A DNA stretch of 64,000 bases, from assembly GCF_004208415.1 (NCBI RefSeq), contig NZ_CP035758.1, positions 5,642,001 to 5,706,000 on the forward strand, read 5' to 3'. The position numbers and the translations under genes are program-made. This document shows positions 7,431 through 16,638 of the stretch, piece after piece (position 1 is the first letter of the stretch; each line of letters begins with the position of its first letter). The notes below the pieces were generated by a model. It had not been told where the DNA came from and searched no databases. It saw only the letters and a list, made by a program, of their open reading frames with translations. This DNA comes from Ktedonosporobacter rubrisoli (GTDB taxonomy: Bacteria > Chloroflexota > Ktedonobacteria > Ktedonobacterales > Ktedonobacteraceae).

Positions 7431-7637
7431 TCAGGCGCGAGCGAACATCGCCTCACTATCATCCTGCTGCACCCGGCACAGTAGCAAGCGTGTCGTCTTT
7501 ATCTCGCTAAAAATGTGCGCATGTTCGGCATGCTTGAGAGGCTCACCATCAAGCACAGAGAAAATAGACACAGGGGCTTTAGCCTTTCTTTGTTTTCCAT
7601 AGCTTTCTTCCTTAAGGCTCACTTGACCAGCGAACAC
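7431..7637 (-). pseudogene. Truncated GNAT acetyltransferase N-terminal fragment
   Basis: The minus-strand frame ends ...IFSEIKTTRLLLCRVQQDDSEAMFARA and stops at 7431. The segment KTTRLLLCRVQQDDSEAMFA matches the invariant opening of RimJ/RimL-type acetyltransferases (T-x-R-L-x-L-R-x-x-x-x-x-D). All acetyl-CoA-binding blocks are missing. A TATAAT box on the minus strand (complement of 7648-7653) may be its old promoter. The fragment abuts the duplicated methyltransferase piece, which suggests a fused relic of two former genes. Confidence 0.5.
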
Positions 7638-7793
7638 GTATGTCCTGATTATACACTATATAGCTGCCATTCACCTTAATTTATCAGTAAAGGCGTGGTA
7701 GCTGCTTATAGGCAATGAGTGCCACAATTAACAAAAAGCCACAGAGTCAAGAAGGATTGTATTTGCAATGCAGAGGTGAATGCGCAAGCTGCG

Positions 7794-8345
7794 CTACGTT
7801 GTAGAGACAACTGGCAATTGAAAGACTGCTGCACTGGCAAGCGCGCGCTCGCTCTTCTCAAAAAGCGTAATACCGCAGACACGGCCCTTCACAAAAGCCA
7901 GATCGCTTACCACATGAAAGCCAGCCTTTTGGATACCACGACCGGAGGCAATATTGCTGGGCATGTAGCCAATCCAGAAACGTTCAAAGGATTGTTCCTG
8001 CTGAATAATGGTTTGGAGCAAACGCGGATAAATTCCCTGCCCTCGCCAGGCGGGAAGCGTCCGAAAACTATGGAGATAGCAATTGCCTGCGGGAAGCGCA
8101 AAGTACATCCCCAGGTCGCTAATACTCCCTTCTTGCGTTGCTACCCAACCATAAGCCACGGGCGCCTCGCCCATAAAGGCCAGGTAGGGCCGATTTCCCT
8201 CCTGCAGGCGAGGAGTAATAGCTTCTAGAGGGCGATTGGTAACTTGGGAGATTAAGTGGATATCGCTTGAAAGATGCGCAGAGAAAGTTGGCAGCGGCGC
8301 AAGATCAGGCAAGGGATCGCCACGCCACCAGGTAGCAAACGTCAT
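7794..8345 (-). CDS. GNAT-family N-acetyltransferase
   Basis: A 183-residue acetyltransferase. The acetyl-CoA pyrophosphate loop is seen as FRTLPAWRGQGIYPRLLQTII (R/Q-x-x-G-x-G/A pattern, here W-R-G-Q-G-I-Y), preceded by the strand GNCYLHSFRTLP and followed by IASGRGIQKAGFHVV, the usual N-x-x-S-x-x-x-x-x-x-x-G-F motif. The start at 8345 (MTFATWWRGD) is chosen because AAGGAGGT lies 11 bases upstream; an in-frame ATG at 8402 lacks one. Substrate unknown. Confidence 0.82.
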   Translation of the reverse strand: MTFATWWRGDPLPDLAPLPTFSAHLSSDIHLISQVTNRPLEAITPRLQEGNRPYLAFMGEAPVAYGWVATQEGSISDLGMYFALPAGNCYLHSFRTLPAWRGQGIYPRLLQTIIQQEQSFERFWIGYMPSNIASGRGIQKAGFHVVSDLAFVKGRVCGITLFEKSERALASAAVFQLPVVSTT

Positions 8346-8468
8346 TGAACAATAGACCTCCTTGAGTGAGACAGTAGTCATTATACATTGCAGACTGAAC
8401 AAAAGCCAATCTCCCCATTGGCAGCACGCGGGGCCTGGGGCTCTCGCGTGCTCACGCTCTGCGTGCGA

Positions 8469-10508
8469 TTATGAGCTTTCGGCAGGCAGCGTAATGAAGA
8501 AGGTTGAGCCACGGCCCTCGGTAGCCCCAAACCAGAGCCGCCCACCATGGCGTTCTACCAGTTCTCGGCAAAGATAGAGGCCCAGACCTGTACCAGCAAT
8601 GCCATACGCCCGCGCGTTAGCCGCCCGCGTAAAGCGATCAAAGATATCTACCTGTGATGGCTGCGGAATACCAATCCCATAATCGCGGATACTGATTAGC
8701 ACATCATTAGCCCTGACATCCTTACGCAGCGTTATCTCTATCGGACCGCCCTGTGGGCTATACTTAATCGCATTCCCGATCAAATGGCTCAAGACTTGCT
8801 CGATGCGCACAGGATCAACCGAAACAAACAGACGTTCCAACGAAGTGAAGATCATCAATGTATGACGGCTCGTCGAATCCTGCAGGCGAGCCACCACCTG
8901 CCGAACCAGCGCCACCAGATCGGCTGACGAGCGCTGCAAGGTCAACAGGCCAGCTTCCAGGCGCGTCACATCGAAGAGATCATCGGTCAGCTCAGTCAGA
9001 TAGACCGAGGCATTCAGAATACTACGTATGGCCTCCAGTTGCCACTCGGTGAAGGCAACGCTATCCTCGCGTACAGCCTGTTGCACCAGCGTCTGTGCAA
9101 AATCCTTCACGAGGCCCAATGGCTCCCGCAGCTCCTGAGCAATCAAGCTAATAAACTGATCCTTCAGCTGCTCTCCCTCATGCAAGGTCGTTACATCCTG
9201 CATTACGACAAGCGCTGCCACATCCAGTTCATTAGCCGCCTCCTCAGGCTCATCGGTTATCAGTAGGCTTAACAACTCTCCACTCAGTCTTACCGCGTTT
9301 ATCAGCACCGGAACAGACTTATTATCCTGACGCCTGATCGCGACCCAATGGTCATGCACAGGCCGACCGCTACGAATGACGCGAAAGGCCGCCATCTGTT
9401 CCCTATCTTCCTGGCTGCCATCATGCTTAAAAACAGCCAGGCGCTGCTGCTGCAGGAACTCTTGCATAGGTTGCCCGATTTGCCAGAGCGCCCCCCAGAG
9501 CTCGGCAGCAGCCCGATTAATAAAAACCAGCCGAGCATCCTGTCCCCGCACGAGATACACGCCATAGGGCAACTCATCAAGGATCAGCTGCAACATAGCC
9601 CGCCGCGCATCATTCTCCTGCGCGCGCCGACGCTCAACCTGCTCAAGAAGATAGCGCTCCGTCACATCGCAACAGACCACCACGGCCCCAAGCACCTGGC
9701 CCTGATTATCTATGATAGCTCTGGCAGAGATATGCACATGGCGCGGATCCTCATGCCCCTTGCGCGCATAGATATGCACCAACTGGCCAGGATTAAGCTC
9801 CTCACCCTGGAAAACGCGCACCAGCGGCCAACGCTCAGACGGCAAGAGGTTTTCCTGCTCATCATAGGCGCAGACATGGATACCTCCCGGATCAATAGAA
9901 AAAGGCATTCCTGGCAGGTATTCCCCGGCAAATAGCTCTCGGCCAGCCGTATTGACATAAATCGGCTGGCCCAAAGTATCATAGACATAGACAGCATCGT
10001 CCATATGCTCAAAGACTGCCTCAAGCAGAGTAACGCGCTCCGCCAATGCGCGCCCTTTCTGCTGCTCGTCAGTAATATCGGTCCCCACACACATCAGCTC
10101 ATAGAGCTCGCCATCCGGTTCGCGCAATGGCAACAGGCGCACGCGAAAAACGCGGAACTGCCCATCGTAGCGTCGGATTCGACACTCTATAATCTCTTCC
10201 GCATCAGCCCCCGTGGCCATTGCAGTACAGGCCTCCTTGATTCGCTGCTGGTCCTCGACATGTACAGCAGCCAACCAGCTCCACATAGACTCGCTGGCTT
10301 GCCCTGTGAAAGCCAGCCAGGCTGCATTATCCTCTTGCGCCTCTTGCCTTTCCGCCACAAACCAGAGCAGATCAGCAGTCGCAGCAGCCAGGGCGCGCAA
10401 GCGATCAGCGCTGTGTTTAGGGCTCATCCTCTGGGATATGGCCGCTTGATCTGAAAGCGCATCATCCCCTTCTCCGGGAGGACCCATAAACTGCTGCTCG
10501 TGCTCCAT
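8469..10508 (-). CDS. Multi-PAS histidine-kinase-like protein lacking the phospho-acceptor histidine
   Basis: A 679-residue soluble sensor-kinase-like protein. It begins MEHEQQFMG (start at 10508, with AGGAAAGG 4 bases upstream, preferred to 10529). Three PAS-like regions are seen: LLWFVAERQEAQEDNAAWLAFTG, AVFEHMDDAVYVYDTLGQPIYVN and LILDELPYGVYLVRGQDARLVFIN. The DHp helix reads DQFISLIAQELREPLG, so the conserved His of the H-box (normally S-H-E-L-R) is Gln at about residue 458 (CAG codon). The ATPase domain is intact: HLIGNAIKYSPQGG (N box), RDYGIGIP (G1), FDRFTRA (F box) and GTGLGLYLC (G2). It therefore probably cannot autophosphorylate in the usual way, but could bind ATP or partner with another kinase. 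No response regulator lies nearby. Confidence 0.88.
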   Translation of the reverse strand: MEHEQQFMGPPGEGDDALSDQAAISQRMSPKHSADRLRALAAATADLLWFVAERQEAQEDNAAWLAFTGQASESMWSWLAAVHVEDQQRIKEACTAMATGADAEEIIECRIRRYDGQFRVFRVRLLPLREPDGELYELMCVGTDITDEQQKGRALAERVTLLEAVFEHMDDAVYVYDTLGQPIYVNTAGRELFAGEYLPGMPFSIDPGGIHVCAYDEQENLLPSERWPLVRVFQGEELNPGQLVHIYARKGHEDPRHVHISARAIIDNQGQVLGAVVVCCDVTERYLLEQVERRRAQENDARRAMLQLILDELPYGVYLVRGQDARLVFINRAAAELWGALWQIGQPMQEFLQQQRLAVFKHDGSQEDREQMAAFRVIRSGRPVHDHWVAIRRQDNKSVPVLINAVRLSGELLSLLITDEPEEAANELDVAALVVMQDVTTLHEGEQLKDQFISLIAQELREPLGLVKDFAQTLVQQAVREDSVAFTEWQLEAIRSILNASVYLTELTDDLFDVTRLEAGLLTLQRSSADLVALVRQVVARLQDSTSRHTLMIFTSLERLFVSVDPVRIEQVLSHLIGNAIKYSPQGGPIEITLRKDVRANDVLISIRDYGIGIPQPSQVDIFDRFTRAANARAYGIAGTGLGLYLCRELVERHGGRLWFGATEGRGSTFFITLPAESS

Positions 10509-11046
10509 CGTACCTTTCCTCGCCGGCATATTTAGTTGACCAATACAATGACATTACCAGGAACCAGGATTTTTGCATGATACTCCCCATAGAGATGTTG
10601 CATACTTGAGCTATGTGCAACGAAGAGGCAAGGCAATAAGCATCCATGCTTCTCTGACTACACATTTGTTACGGACTTCTTTCTTTTAACGACTCAGCTA
10701 TATAGTAAAGCACCTGAGCACACCGCGTCTACGAAGCATGACCCCCTTTTTGTTCAGGCAGGCCAGACCGCCGCCCCAAAAAGCCTGATCCCGGCTCTGA
10801 AGGCAGAATTGCCCATTGTTCCTCTCTGCTATACTACTATATAATGATGATACACTAGCCCATTTTGCGAGGAAGCATTACATAATCTTGCTAGCTCTAT
10901 CTCCCAACTTCATTTGTGCCTCAGAAAAGTTAACTACAACGCGTCTGTCAGGAAATCGTGGAGAAACCTCTCAGGGTTGAAGTGAAGTCAAAAACTCTTT
11001 ATTATTGTAGCATAATCATGTTTAATGAGGTATAAGGAACAGAAAA
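10509..11046. other. Divergent intergenic region of about 540 bp
   Basis: It lies between the PAS kinase (minus) and a small plus-strand gene. A promoter candidate TTGTTC (10816-10821), 18 bases, TATAAT (10840-10845) points rightward but is 200 bases from the next gene. A second, closer promoter is listed separately. No gene or RNA was recognised. Confidence 0.45.
10977..11005 (+). promoter_or_regulatory. Promoter of the 11047-11671 gene pair
   Basis: TTGAAG (10977-10982), 17-base spacer, TATTAT (11000-11005); each hexamer differs from consensus at one or two positions. The start codon follows about 35 bases after the predicted transcription start, with AAGGAAC as ribosome site. Confidence 0.55.
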
Positions 11047-11265
11047 ATGATTGACAAAAGAAACGTATTTGACGAGGAAGTCTTTACTTATCGCCTCACT
11101 AAGGACAATAAGGTCTTTCTCTTCTGGTACAATAAACATGTCAAGACCTTAAAAGGACCTGAAGCTCAGAAATTTCTTCGCCAGATCGCCGGGGCCGAAA
11201 AAACAGAGCAACAGCTTATCATGGCGAAGCTGACAGGCAATTTTAAACGCGGTAATGAGCGTTAA
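11047..11265 (+). CDS. Small conserved-looking hypothetical protein
   Basis: A 72-residue, charged, soluble protein: DEEVFTYRLTKDNKVFLFWYNKHVKTLKGPEAQKFLRQI. Two beta strands (FTYRLTKD, VFLFWYNKHVKTL) and a helix (GPEAQKFLRQIA) are suggested. A strong promoter and ribosome site are upstream. Proteins of this type with the -KTLKG-x-x-A-x-K-F- pattern are, as far as I recall, found as short conserved hypotheticals in Chloroflexota. It precedes the DUF488 gene by 43 bases and is probably co-transcribed. Confidence 0.65.
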   Translation: MIDKRNVFDEEVFTYRLTKDNKVFLFWYNKHVKTLKGPEAQKFLRQIAGAEKTEQQLIMAKLTGNFKRGNER

Positions 11266-11308
11266 GTCACAAAAGTTCCTACTGCAGCAAGAAACGCTGA
11301 GGAGTACT

Positions 11309-11671
11309 ATGAGCGAACACATTGCAATCAAGCGCGCCTACGATGAGCCCGCAACAGAAGATGGCAAGCGCATCCTCGTTGATCGGCTCTGGCCGCGCGG
11401 CCTCTCTAAAGAGCGGGCTCACATCGACTTATGGTTAAAAGAGGTAGCTCCTAGCAGCGAATTGCGCAAGTGGTTTGGCCACGAGCCAGAAAAATTCGCC
11501 GAGTTCCGCCGGCGCTATACCGCCGAACTCAGCGCCGGCCAGGGCCAGCAAGCACTCGACCAGCTCGCCGCAATAGCCCGGCAAGAACCTCTTACTCTCG
11601 TATATGCCGCGCACGATAGCGCTCACAATAACGCTGCCGTGCTGCGGGAGCTACTCAGTCAGGTTCATTAG
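11309..11671 (+). CDS. DUF488-family protein
   Basis: A 120-residue DUF488 protein. Family signs are the opening IAIKRAYDEPATEDGKRILVDRLWPRGLSK, then LWLKEVAPSSELRKWFGHEPEKFAEFRRRY and the closing LTLVYAAHDSAHNNAAVLREL; the R-L-W-P-R-G and A-H-N-N-A/H blocks are the hallmark. The ATG at 11309 has a GAGGAG ribosome site, while the longer frame from 11255 overlaps the preceding gene. The family's biochemical role is not well defined. Confidence 0.88.
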   Translation: MSEHIAIKRAYDEPATEDGKRILVDRLWPRGLSKERAHIDLWLKEVAPSSELRKWFGHEPEKFAEFRRRYTAELSAGQGQQALDQLAAIARQEPLTLVYAAHDSAHNNAAVLRELLSQVH

Positions 11672-12029
11672 CCTGATCCTCAGTTTTGGGGAGAGCCGGC
11701 TCACTCCTTCCCAAAACTGGGCCCCATGCCGCCAACAAACTGCACCATAATTAACCCTTCCACCTAGCCCACAGCTCAACCCGGAAATCGCCTTAAAAAT
11801 CCCTTAAAATCACCCTTGGGTTTGCATTCACCTATGTTTACAAGCTACTATTTCATATGAAACGTCGTGATATATGTATTGTGCAGCAACGTGAATCGTT
11901 CTATCATGCGATGTCAAAGCATATCTGTCAAGAACAAAAGTCATACTATCTAGCTTGCTATCATGGAGATGATAGGAAATAAGACAACAACAATACTCTC
12001 CTCTCTAGAAACTGGAAGGAATAAGTAAT
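11672..12029. other. Intergenic region before the nitrate-reductase-type cluster
   Basis: It contains a hairpin (11680-11720, listed separately), a 12-bp palindrome TTTCATATGAAA at 11851-11862 that could be an operator for the downstream cluster, and a GGAAGGAAT ribosome site just before 12030. No convincing -35/-10 pair was found. Confidence 0.45.
11680..11720 (+). terminator. Hairpin after the DUF488 gene
   Basis: Arms CAGTTTTGGG (11681-11690) and CCCAAAACTG (11710-11719) are perfect complements, with an additional imperfect AG/CT inner stem. The downstream sequence is not T-rich, so intrinsic termination is likely but unproven. Confidence 0.5.
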
Positions 12030-13199
12030 ATGGCACAATCCTCTGTACAGGCCACCATGCAAGAGACGCGCGCGGCTCAACCGAGCCCCGGCAAACGGCG
12101 CAGCAACCTGCGCCTGCGCTCTATTTTCTATGGCATTCTGGCGGCAATTGTTGTTACAGCGCTGATCGCCATAGGGTCGCGTGGCTTCCATTGGTTTGAT
12201 GCAGCGCTGATCGGCTACGCAGTCGCGACAGTCTTCGCGGTTGCCGCCGTCACCTATAAGTATTCGTTCTGGCTCATGCGCCCTCCCACAGGCCGCTACT
12301 GGAAAAGAAGCTGGCAACTATTTCTCTCCTATGCCAACTTTCGGCGTTATACCACACTGATTCCAGGAGCGATAGGCGATCTTTTCGTCCAGAGCTTTAT
12401 TCGTAGACGTGGGCTCTACCGCTGGCTAACGCACCAGTGTATCTTCTGGGGCGTTATACTCTCCTGTCTTATCACGTTCCCGCTGACCTTTGGCTGGCTG
12501 CGTTTTACGCAGACTACTACCGGACTCTATCAGGTCTGGTTCTTTGGCTTTCCGTTGATTGTATTTCCAGTGGCCTCGGTACAGGGCTTTGTGCTCTACC
12601 ACGCGCTGGATATCACAGCCCTGATCCTCTTTGTAGGTCTGGTTCTGGCCTTTCATCGACGCTTTCACGATCTTGCCTTGATTGCCGTTCAACGCTTCCG
12701 CTTCGATCTGGTTCCGTTGGCGCTCCTGATGGCTATCGCCGTCACGGGCCTGGCTCTCACTGCAGATAGCTCATGGCTGCGCGGCTCCTATTACTGGTAT
12801 ATCTCACTGGTCCACGAGGCCGTCGTTGTCCTCTGGCTGATTTCGCTCCCATTCGGAAAATTCTTTCATCTGATCGAGCGACCGGCAACAGTTGGTATCG
12901 AGCTTTACTGGCGCACCGGCGAAGAGACTGAGAAGCAGCACTGTGCACGCTGCGGCCAGGAGTTCGCGCCTGTACGCTTCATTCAGGACCTGAAGAAAAC
13001 GCTTTACGAAGTTGGCGAGAACTACACGTTGCGCGATACTCCTGCCTTGCCAGAACAGAAGCTAGCCGCCAACGCTTCGCCGCTGGAACGCGAGACGAGT
13101 AAGCTGTGGTGGCAGGATCTCTGTCCCAGCTGCAAGCGGGTGATGCGTGGGCAAGCAAATCTCGCAGCCCTTGGACGCGAGGGAAACAAGTTTTTATAA
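12030..13199 (+). CDS. Multi-span cytochrome-b-like membrane subunit with C-terminal zinc-finger motif
   Basis: A 389-residue integral membrane protein with about six spans, for example SIFYGILAAIVVTALIAIGS, THQCIFWGVILSCLITFPLTF, VLYHALDITALILFVGLVLA, LVPLALLMAIAVTGLALTA and LVHEAVVVLWLISLPFGKFF. Histidines near span ends (LYHALD, LVHEAV, FFHLIE, FHRRFH) could ligate b-type heme, as in NarI- or HdrE-like subunits. The cytoplasmic tail has paired Cys-x-x-Cys motifs (HCARCG and LCPSCK), which could bind zinc or an iron-sulfur cluster. As first gene of the cluster it probably passes quinol electrons to the iron-sulfur and molybdenum subunits. Heme ligation is inferred, not shown. Confidence 0.7.
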   Translation: MAQSSVQATMQETRAAQPSPGKRRSNLRLRSIFYGILAAIVVTALIAIGSRGFHWFDAALIGYAVATVFAVAAVTYKYSFWLMRPPTGRYWKRSWQLFLSYANFRRYTTLIPGAIGDLFVQSFIRRRGLYRWLTHQCIFWGVILSCLITFPLTFGWLRFTQTTTGLYQVWFFGFPLIVFPVASVQGFVLYHALDITALILFVGLVLAFHRRFHDLALIAVQRFRFDLVPLALLMAIAVTGLALTADSSWLRGSYYWYISLVHEAVVVLWLISLPFGKFFHLIERPATVGIELYWRTGEETEKQHCARCGQEFAPVRFIQDLKKTLYEVGENYTLRDTPALPEQKLAANASPLERETSKLWWQDLCPSCKRVMRGQANLAALGREGNKFL

Positions 13200-13361
13200 C
13201 GCCTGCAGTGTAATGAAGTTATATATGTCTTGCCTACTTCAGCAGCTTTATGGGCCAGGCATATATCCCGATATTGTAACAAACCAACACCAGGACAATC
13301 TCGCCCGAGCTTGTCTGATTGGGCCTGTGCGATGATTGCCAGCTTAGATTGGAAATTCCAT

Positions 13362-15647
13362 ATGAGTGTAGATAAAGGTATCTTCCGTCGAAACAAGCAA
13401 GCGGAGACGTTCGACTTTCACTCAGGTCAGCGACCGGCACACTGGAAGTCGGAAGAGCAGATAGACCGTTATGTCCCAACCCACTGCTGCTATTGTGGCG
13501 TGCAGTGCGGTATGTATCTTAAAGTGGCCAATGGCAAAGTGGTTGGCGTAGAACCCCGGGCCGATTTCCCGCTCAATCATGGCATGCTCTGCCCCAAAGG
13601 TTCAACCGCTTATCAGACAGTGAACCACCCTGACCGTCTGACATACCCTCTAATGCGCCGTAATGGCAAAGACAGCCCTTTGGAACGCGCCAGCTGGGAT
13701 GAGGTCCTCGACACTATCGCCAGGCGCTTTCGTGAACTACAGGCCCAATATGGCAATGATACTGTGTCTATTTACAGTGGCTCTTCAATGACCAACGAGA
13801 AATGCTATCTCATGGGCAAGTTTGCCCGTGTTGCGGTAGGCACGCGCCATACAGACTATAACGGCAGGCTGTGTATGTCTTCGGCTACCGGGGCCAATGA
13901 GCGCTCGCTGGGCATAGATCGCGCGGCCAATCCGATCAGCGACATGCTGCACGCCGACTGTATCTTCGTGATCGGGGCCAATGTCGGTGAATGCTTCCCG
14001 ATCACCACAAGCTATCTATGGCAAGCACGCGATCGCGGCTGCAAGCTGATTGTCGCCGATCCGCGCCAGACGCCAATCGCCCGTACCGCTGATGTCTATC
14101 TCCCCTTGCGCTCAGGTACCGATTCGGCTCTGCTCAATGGCATGCTGCACGTGATCGTGAAAGAGGGGCTTATCGACGAAGATTTTATTCGCGAGCGCAC
14201 AAACGGCTGGGAAGAGACGATGGCTCTGGTCGAGCAATATCCGCCCGAGCGCGTGGCCAAAGTCTGCGGCCTGCGGCCCGAAGCCATCGTTGAGGCGGCG
14301 CACATGTACGGACGAGCCAATGCGGCGCTGATCTACACGGCACGCGGCCTTGAGCACCAGAGTAAAGGGGTTGATAACGGAGTTACGGCGGCCAATCTGG
14401 CCCTGGCTACCGGCAACTTTGGTCGCCCAGGTGCCGGCTACGGCACCCTGACCGGCCAGGGCAATGGTCAGGGTGGGCGCGAGATGGGCCAGAAGGCCTC
14501 GCAATTGCCAGGCGAACGCGACGTCGAAGATCCGGAGGATCGGGCCTACATCTGCTCCGTCTGGGGCATTGATGAGAAGGATCTGCCCCATTCTGGCTAT
14601 CCGGCGACCCTGATGATCCCGGCCATGCTGCGCCAGGAGATACGCGCCTGCTTTATGATCTGCTCAAACCCGATGGTCTCGCTGCCCGATCAACATACAG
14701 TCGAGCGCGCGCTGCGCGGCCTCGATCTGTTTGTGGTCACCGACTTCTTCCTTTCGGAGACGGCCGAGCTTGCCGATATCGTCCTGCCAGGCTCCGTGTG
14801 GGCCGAGGACGAGGGTACCGTGACCAGCTTGGAAGGGCGTGTCATTAAATATAACAAGGCCGTTGAGCCTCCCGGCGAGGCACGGGTTGATTGGGAGATT
14901 GTATGCGACCTGGCGCGGCGCCTGGGTAAAGGCCAGTACTTTGATTTTCACTCGGCGCGCGACATCTTTAACGAGCTCCGCAAGTGCACAAAAGGGGCCA
15001 AATCCGATTACTGGGGCATCACTTATGAGAAGATTGCCGAGCAAAACGGGGTCTTCTGGCCCTGCCCGAGCGAGGACCATCCAGGCACGCCGCGCCTTTA
15101 CGAAAAGCGCTTCGGCTTCCCTGATGGCAAAGCACGCTTCCATCCAATTCCCTATATTCCGCCGGCCGAAGAGCCCAACGCCGAATATCCCCTGGTGCTG
15201 ACTACCGGGCGCGTGATCTACCACTACCTCTCGGGCAACCAGACTCGCCGCACACCATTCCTCAAGGAGATGGCGCCGTATCCCTGGGTTGAGATACATG
15301 AGCTGACGGCCGCGCGCCTAGAGATCAACGATGGCGATTGGGTTACGGTTAGCACGCGGCGGGGCGAAATGACGGCCCCGGCCCTTGTCGTGCGTTCGAT
15401 TCGCCCCGATACGCTGTTTATTCCTTATCACTACGGGCATACGCAAGCAGTTAATCAGCTTACTAATCCTGTATTGGAGCCGATGCTGAAGATTCCTGAA
15501 TACAAAGTATGTGCCGCAAAGGCAGTTCGGGCCAGCCAGAGGCCGGATTGGGCTAAAGATATAGACGTCCATGAGCTCATTGAGGCCCGCAAACATCGGC
15601 ATGAATTGCCGATGGCGCAAAACAAACCGGTCCCGACGTTTCGTTAG
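13362..15647 (+). CDS. Molybdopterin oxidoreductase, assimilatory nitrate-reductase-like catalytic subunit
   Basis: A 761-residue bis-MGD enzyme. An N-terminal [4Fe-4S] site is complete (Cys42, Cys45, Cys49 and Cys77 in this numbering; C-x2-C-x3-C-x27-C). The Mo-ligand region reads GRLCMSSATG with Cys171, as in NarB/NasA/NapA nitrate reductases rather than the formate-dehydrogenase context. Further molybdopterin blocks are GANVGECFPITTSYLWQARD, LIVADPRQTP, GNGQGGREMGQ and the C-terminal HYLSGNQTRRTPFL. No Tat signal is visible, which suggests a cytoplasmic enzyme. Alternative starts are 13332 and 13230; none has a strong ribosome site. Neighbours (ferredoxin, Rieske, HPP transporter) support a nitrate-reduction role; formate dehydrogenase-like activity is the main alternative. 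Confidence 0.85.
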   Translation: MSVDKGIFRRNKQAETFDFHSGQRPAHWKSEEQIDRYVPTHCCYCGVQCGMYLKVANGKVVGVEPRADFPLNHGMLCPKGSTAYQTVNHPDRLTYPLMRRNGKDSPLERASWDEVLDTIARRFRELQAQYGNDTVSIYSGSSMTNEKCYLMGKFARVAVGTRHTDYNGRLCMSSATGANERSLGIDRAANPISDMLHADCIFVIGANVGECFPITTSYLWQARDRGCKLIVADPRQTPIARTADVYLPLRSGTDSALLNGMLHVIVKEGLIDEDFIRERTNGWEETMALVEQYPPERVAKVCGLRPEAIVEAAHMYGRANAALIYTARGLEHQSKGVDNGVTAANLALATGNFGRPGAGYGTLTGQGNGQGGREMGQKASQLPGERDVEDPEDRAYICSVWGIDEKDLPHSGYPATLMIPAMLRQEIRACFMICSNPMVSLPDQHTVERALRGLDLFVVTDFFLSETAELADIVLPGSVWAEDEGTVTSLEGRVIKYNKAVEPPGEARVDWEIVCDLARRLGKGQYFDFHSARDIFNELRKCTKGAKSDYWGITYEKIAEQNGVFWPCPSEDHPGTPRLYEKRFGFPDGKARFHPIPYIPPAEEPNAEYPLVLTTGRVIYHYLSGNQTRRTPFLKEMAPYPWVEIHELTAARLEINDGDWVTVSTRRGEMTAPALVVRSIRPDTLFIPYHYGHTQAVNQLTNPVLEPMLKIPEYKVCAAKAVRASQRPDWAKDIDVHELIEARKHRHELPMAQNKPVPTFR

Positions 15648-15815
15648 CATCTCGGGAAGAGCAGATCAGGCCTTTTATAGATATGTATAAGTCGCAGCAA
15701 GGCTGATGCGGCTTGTGCAGGAGCAGAGGGCAAAGATGTCGGTAGCCGGGATACAAGGCTCTGGCTTTGCCCCAACGGCTCGCCCGCCCTGAGATAAGAA
15801 GGTTAAGTAAAAAAT

Positions 15816-16625
15816 ATGGTTGATACGATTAAAAGGATCTTCCTTGATCCTTCACGCTGTATAGGATGCCGCTCTTGTGTTGCAGCCTGCCGCGAATGCG
15901 ACACGCACAAGGGCGAGAGCATGGTTTATATTGATTATGTCGAGCGCCACAACACAGTGGCCACCTCGCCGTCGCTGTGTATGCACTGCGAAGATCCCCT
16001 GGCACCCTGTGCTCAGGTATGCCCGGCACAAGCCATTCTGGTTAGCCCCGATGGAGTAGTGCAGTCAGCCGATGAGACGCGTTGTATCTACTGCGAAAAC
16101 TGCGGTTATGCCTGTCCCTTTGGGATTCCCAAATTTAACATGGCAGGCCACTATATGCAAAAGTGCAATCTATGCTACGACCGCACAAGCCAGGGGAAAG
16201 GTCCCATGTGCGCTACAGTCTGCCCTACCCAGGCAATCTTCTACGGCACATATGAGGACTGGCTTGAGGCCGGCCGCGGTAGGCAGGGAGCCAAACCAGT
16301 CAATACTTTCTACTTCGGTCATCAGAGAGTACGCACGCGCAACTACGTGGTCATGACGCAAGAGGATGAAGGGCTAGACCTCCTCGCGCTGGTGGAAGAG
16401 GCAAATCTAGGTCAGGGCATGCACCTGCCCGCTCCGACTGCCAACGACAATTATGAAGAATGGGTCCCCGCCGAGACTGCCGGGATACCAGAGCGGGCAG
16501 CACCACCACAACCCTGGACGCCACGCACGCCTGAGCCGCAACCCGGACGCGAGCCGGTGCCCAGTCATTCGACCAATAGAGTAGCAGAACCCATTTCAGT
16601 AGTGCGTGTGCCTACGAACTTTTAA
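15816..16625 (+). CDS. Four-cluster [4Fe-4S] ferredoxin-type electron-transfer subunit
   Basis: A 269-residue NrfC/HycB/DmsB-like protein. Four Cys groups are visible: CIGCRSCVAACREC, CMHCEDPLAPCAQVCP, CIYCENCGYACPFG and CNLCYDRTSQGKGPMCATVCP, consistent with four clusters. The last 75 residues are a Pro-rich extension (PPQPWTPRTPEPQPGREPVP) not needed for cluster binding. It lies between the Mo-enzyme gene (168-base gap) and the Rieske gene (13-base gap), so it probably carries electrons from the membrane subunits to the catalytic subunit. Confidence 0.9.
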   Translation: MVDTIKRIFLDPSRCIGCRSCVAACRECDTHKGESMVYIDYVERHNTVATSPSLCMHCEDPLAPCAQVCPAQAILVSPDGVVQSADETRCIYCENCGYACPFGIPKFNMAGHYMQKCNLCYDRTSQGKGPMCATVCPTQAIFYGTYEDWLEAGRGRQGAKPVNTFYFGHQRVRTRNYVVMTQEDEGLDLLALVEEANLGQGMHLPAPTANDNYEEWVPAETAGIPERAAPPQPWTPRTPEPQPGREPVPSHSTNRVAEPISVVRVPTNF

Positions 16626-16638
16626 TGAAGGAGACAAG

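Noticed and set aside
13362..15647. Formate dehydrogenase alpha subunit
   Set aside because: The Mo-ligand region C-M-S-S and the nitrate/nitrite-related neighbourhood fit nitrate reductase better; formate dehydrogenase is kept only as an alternative.
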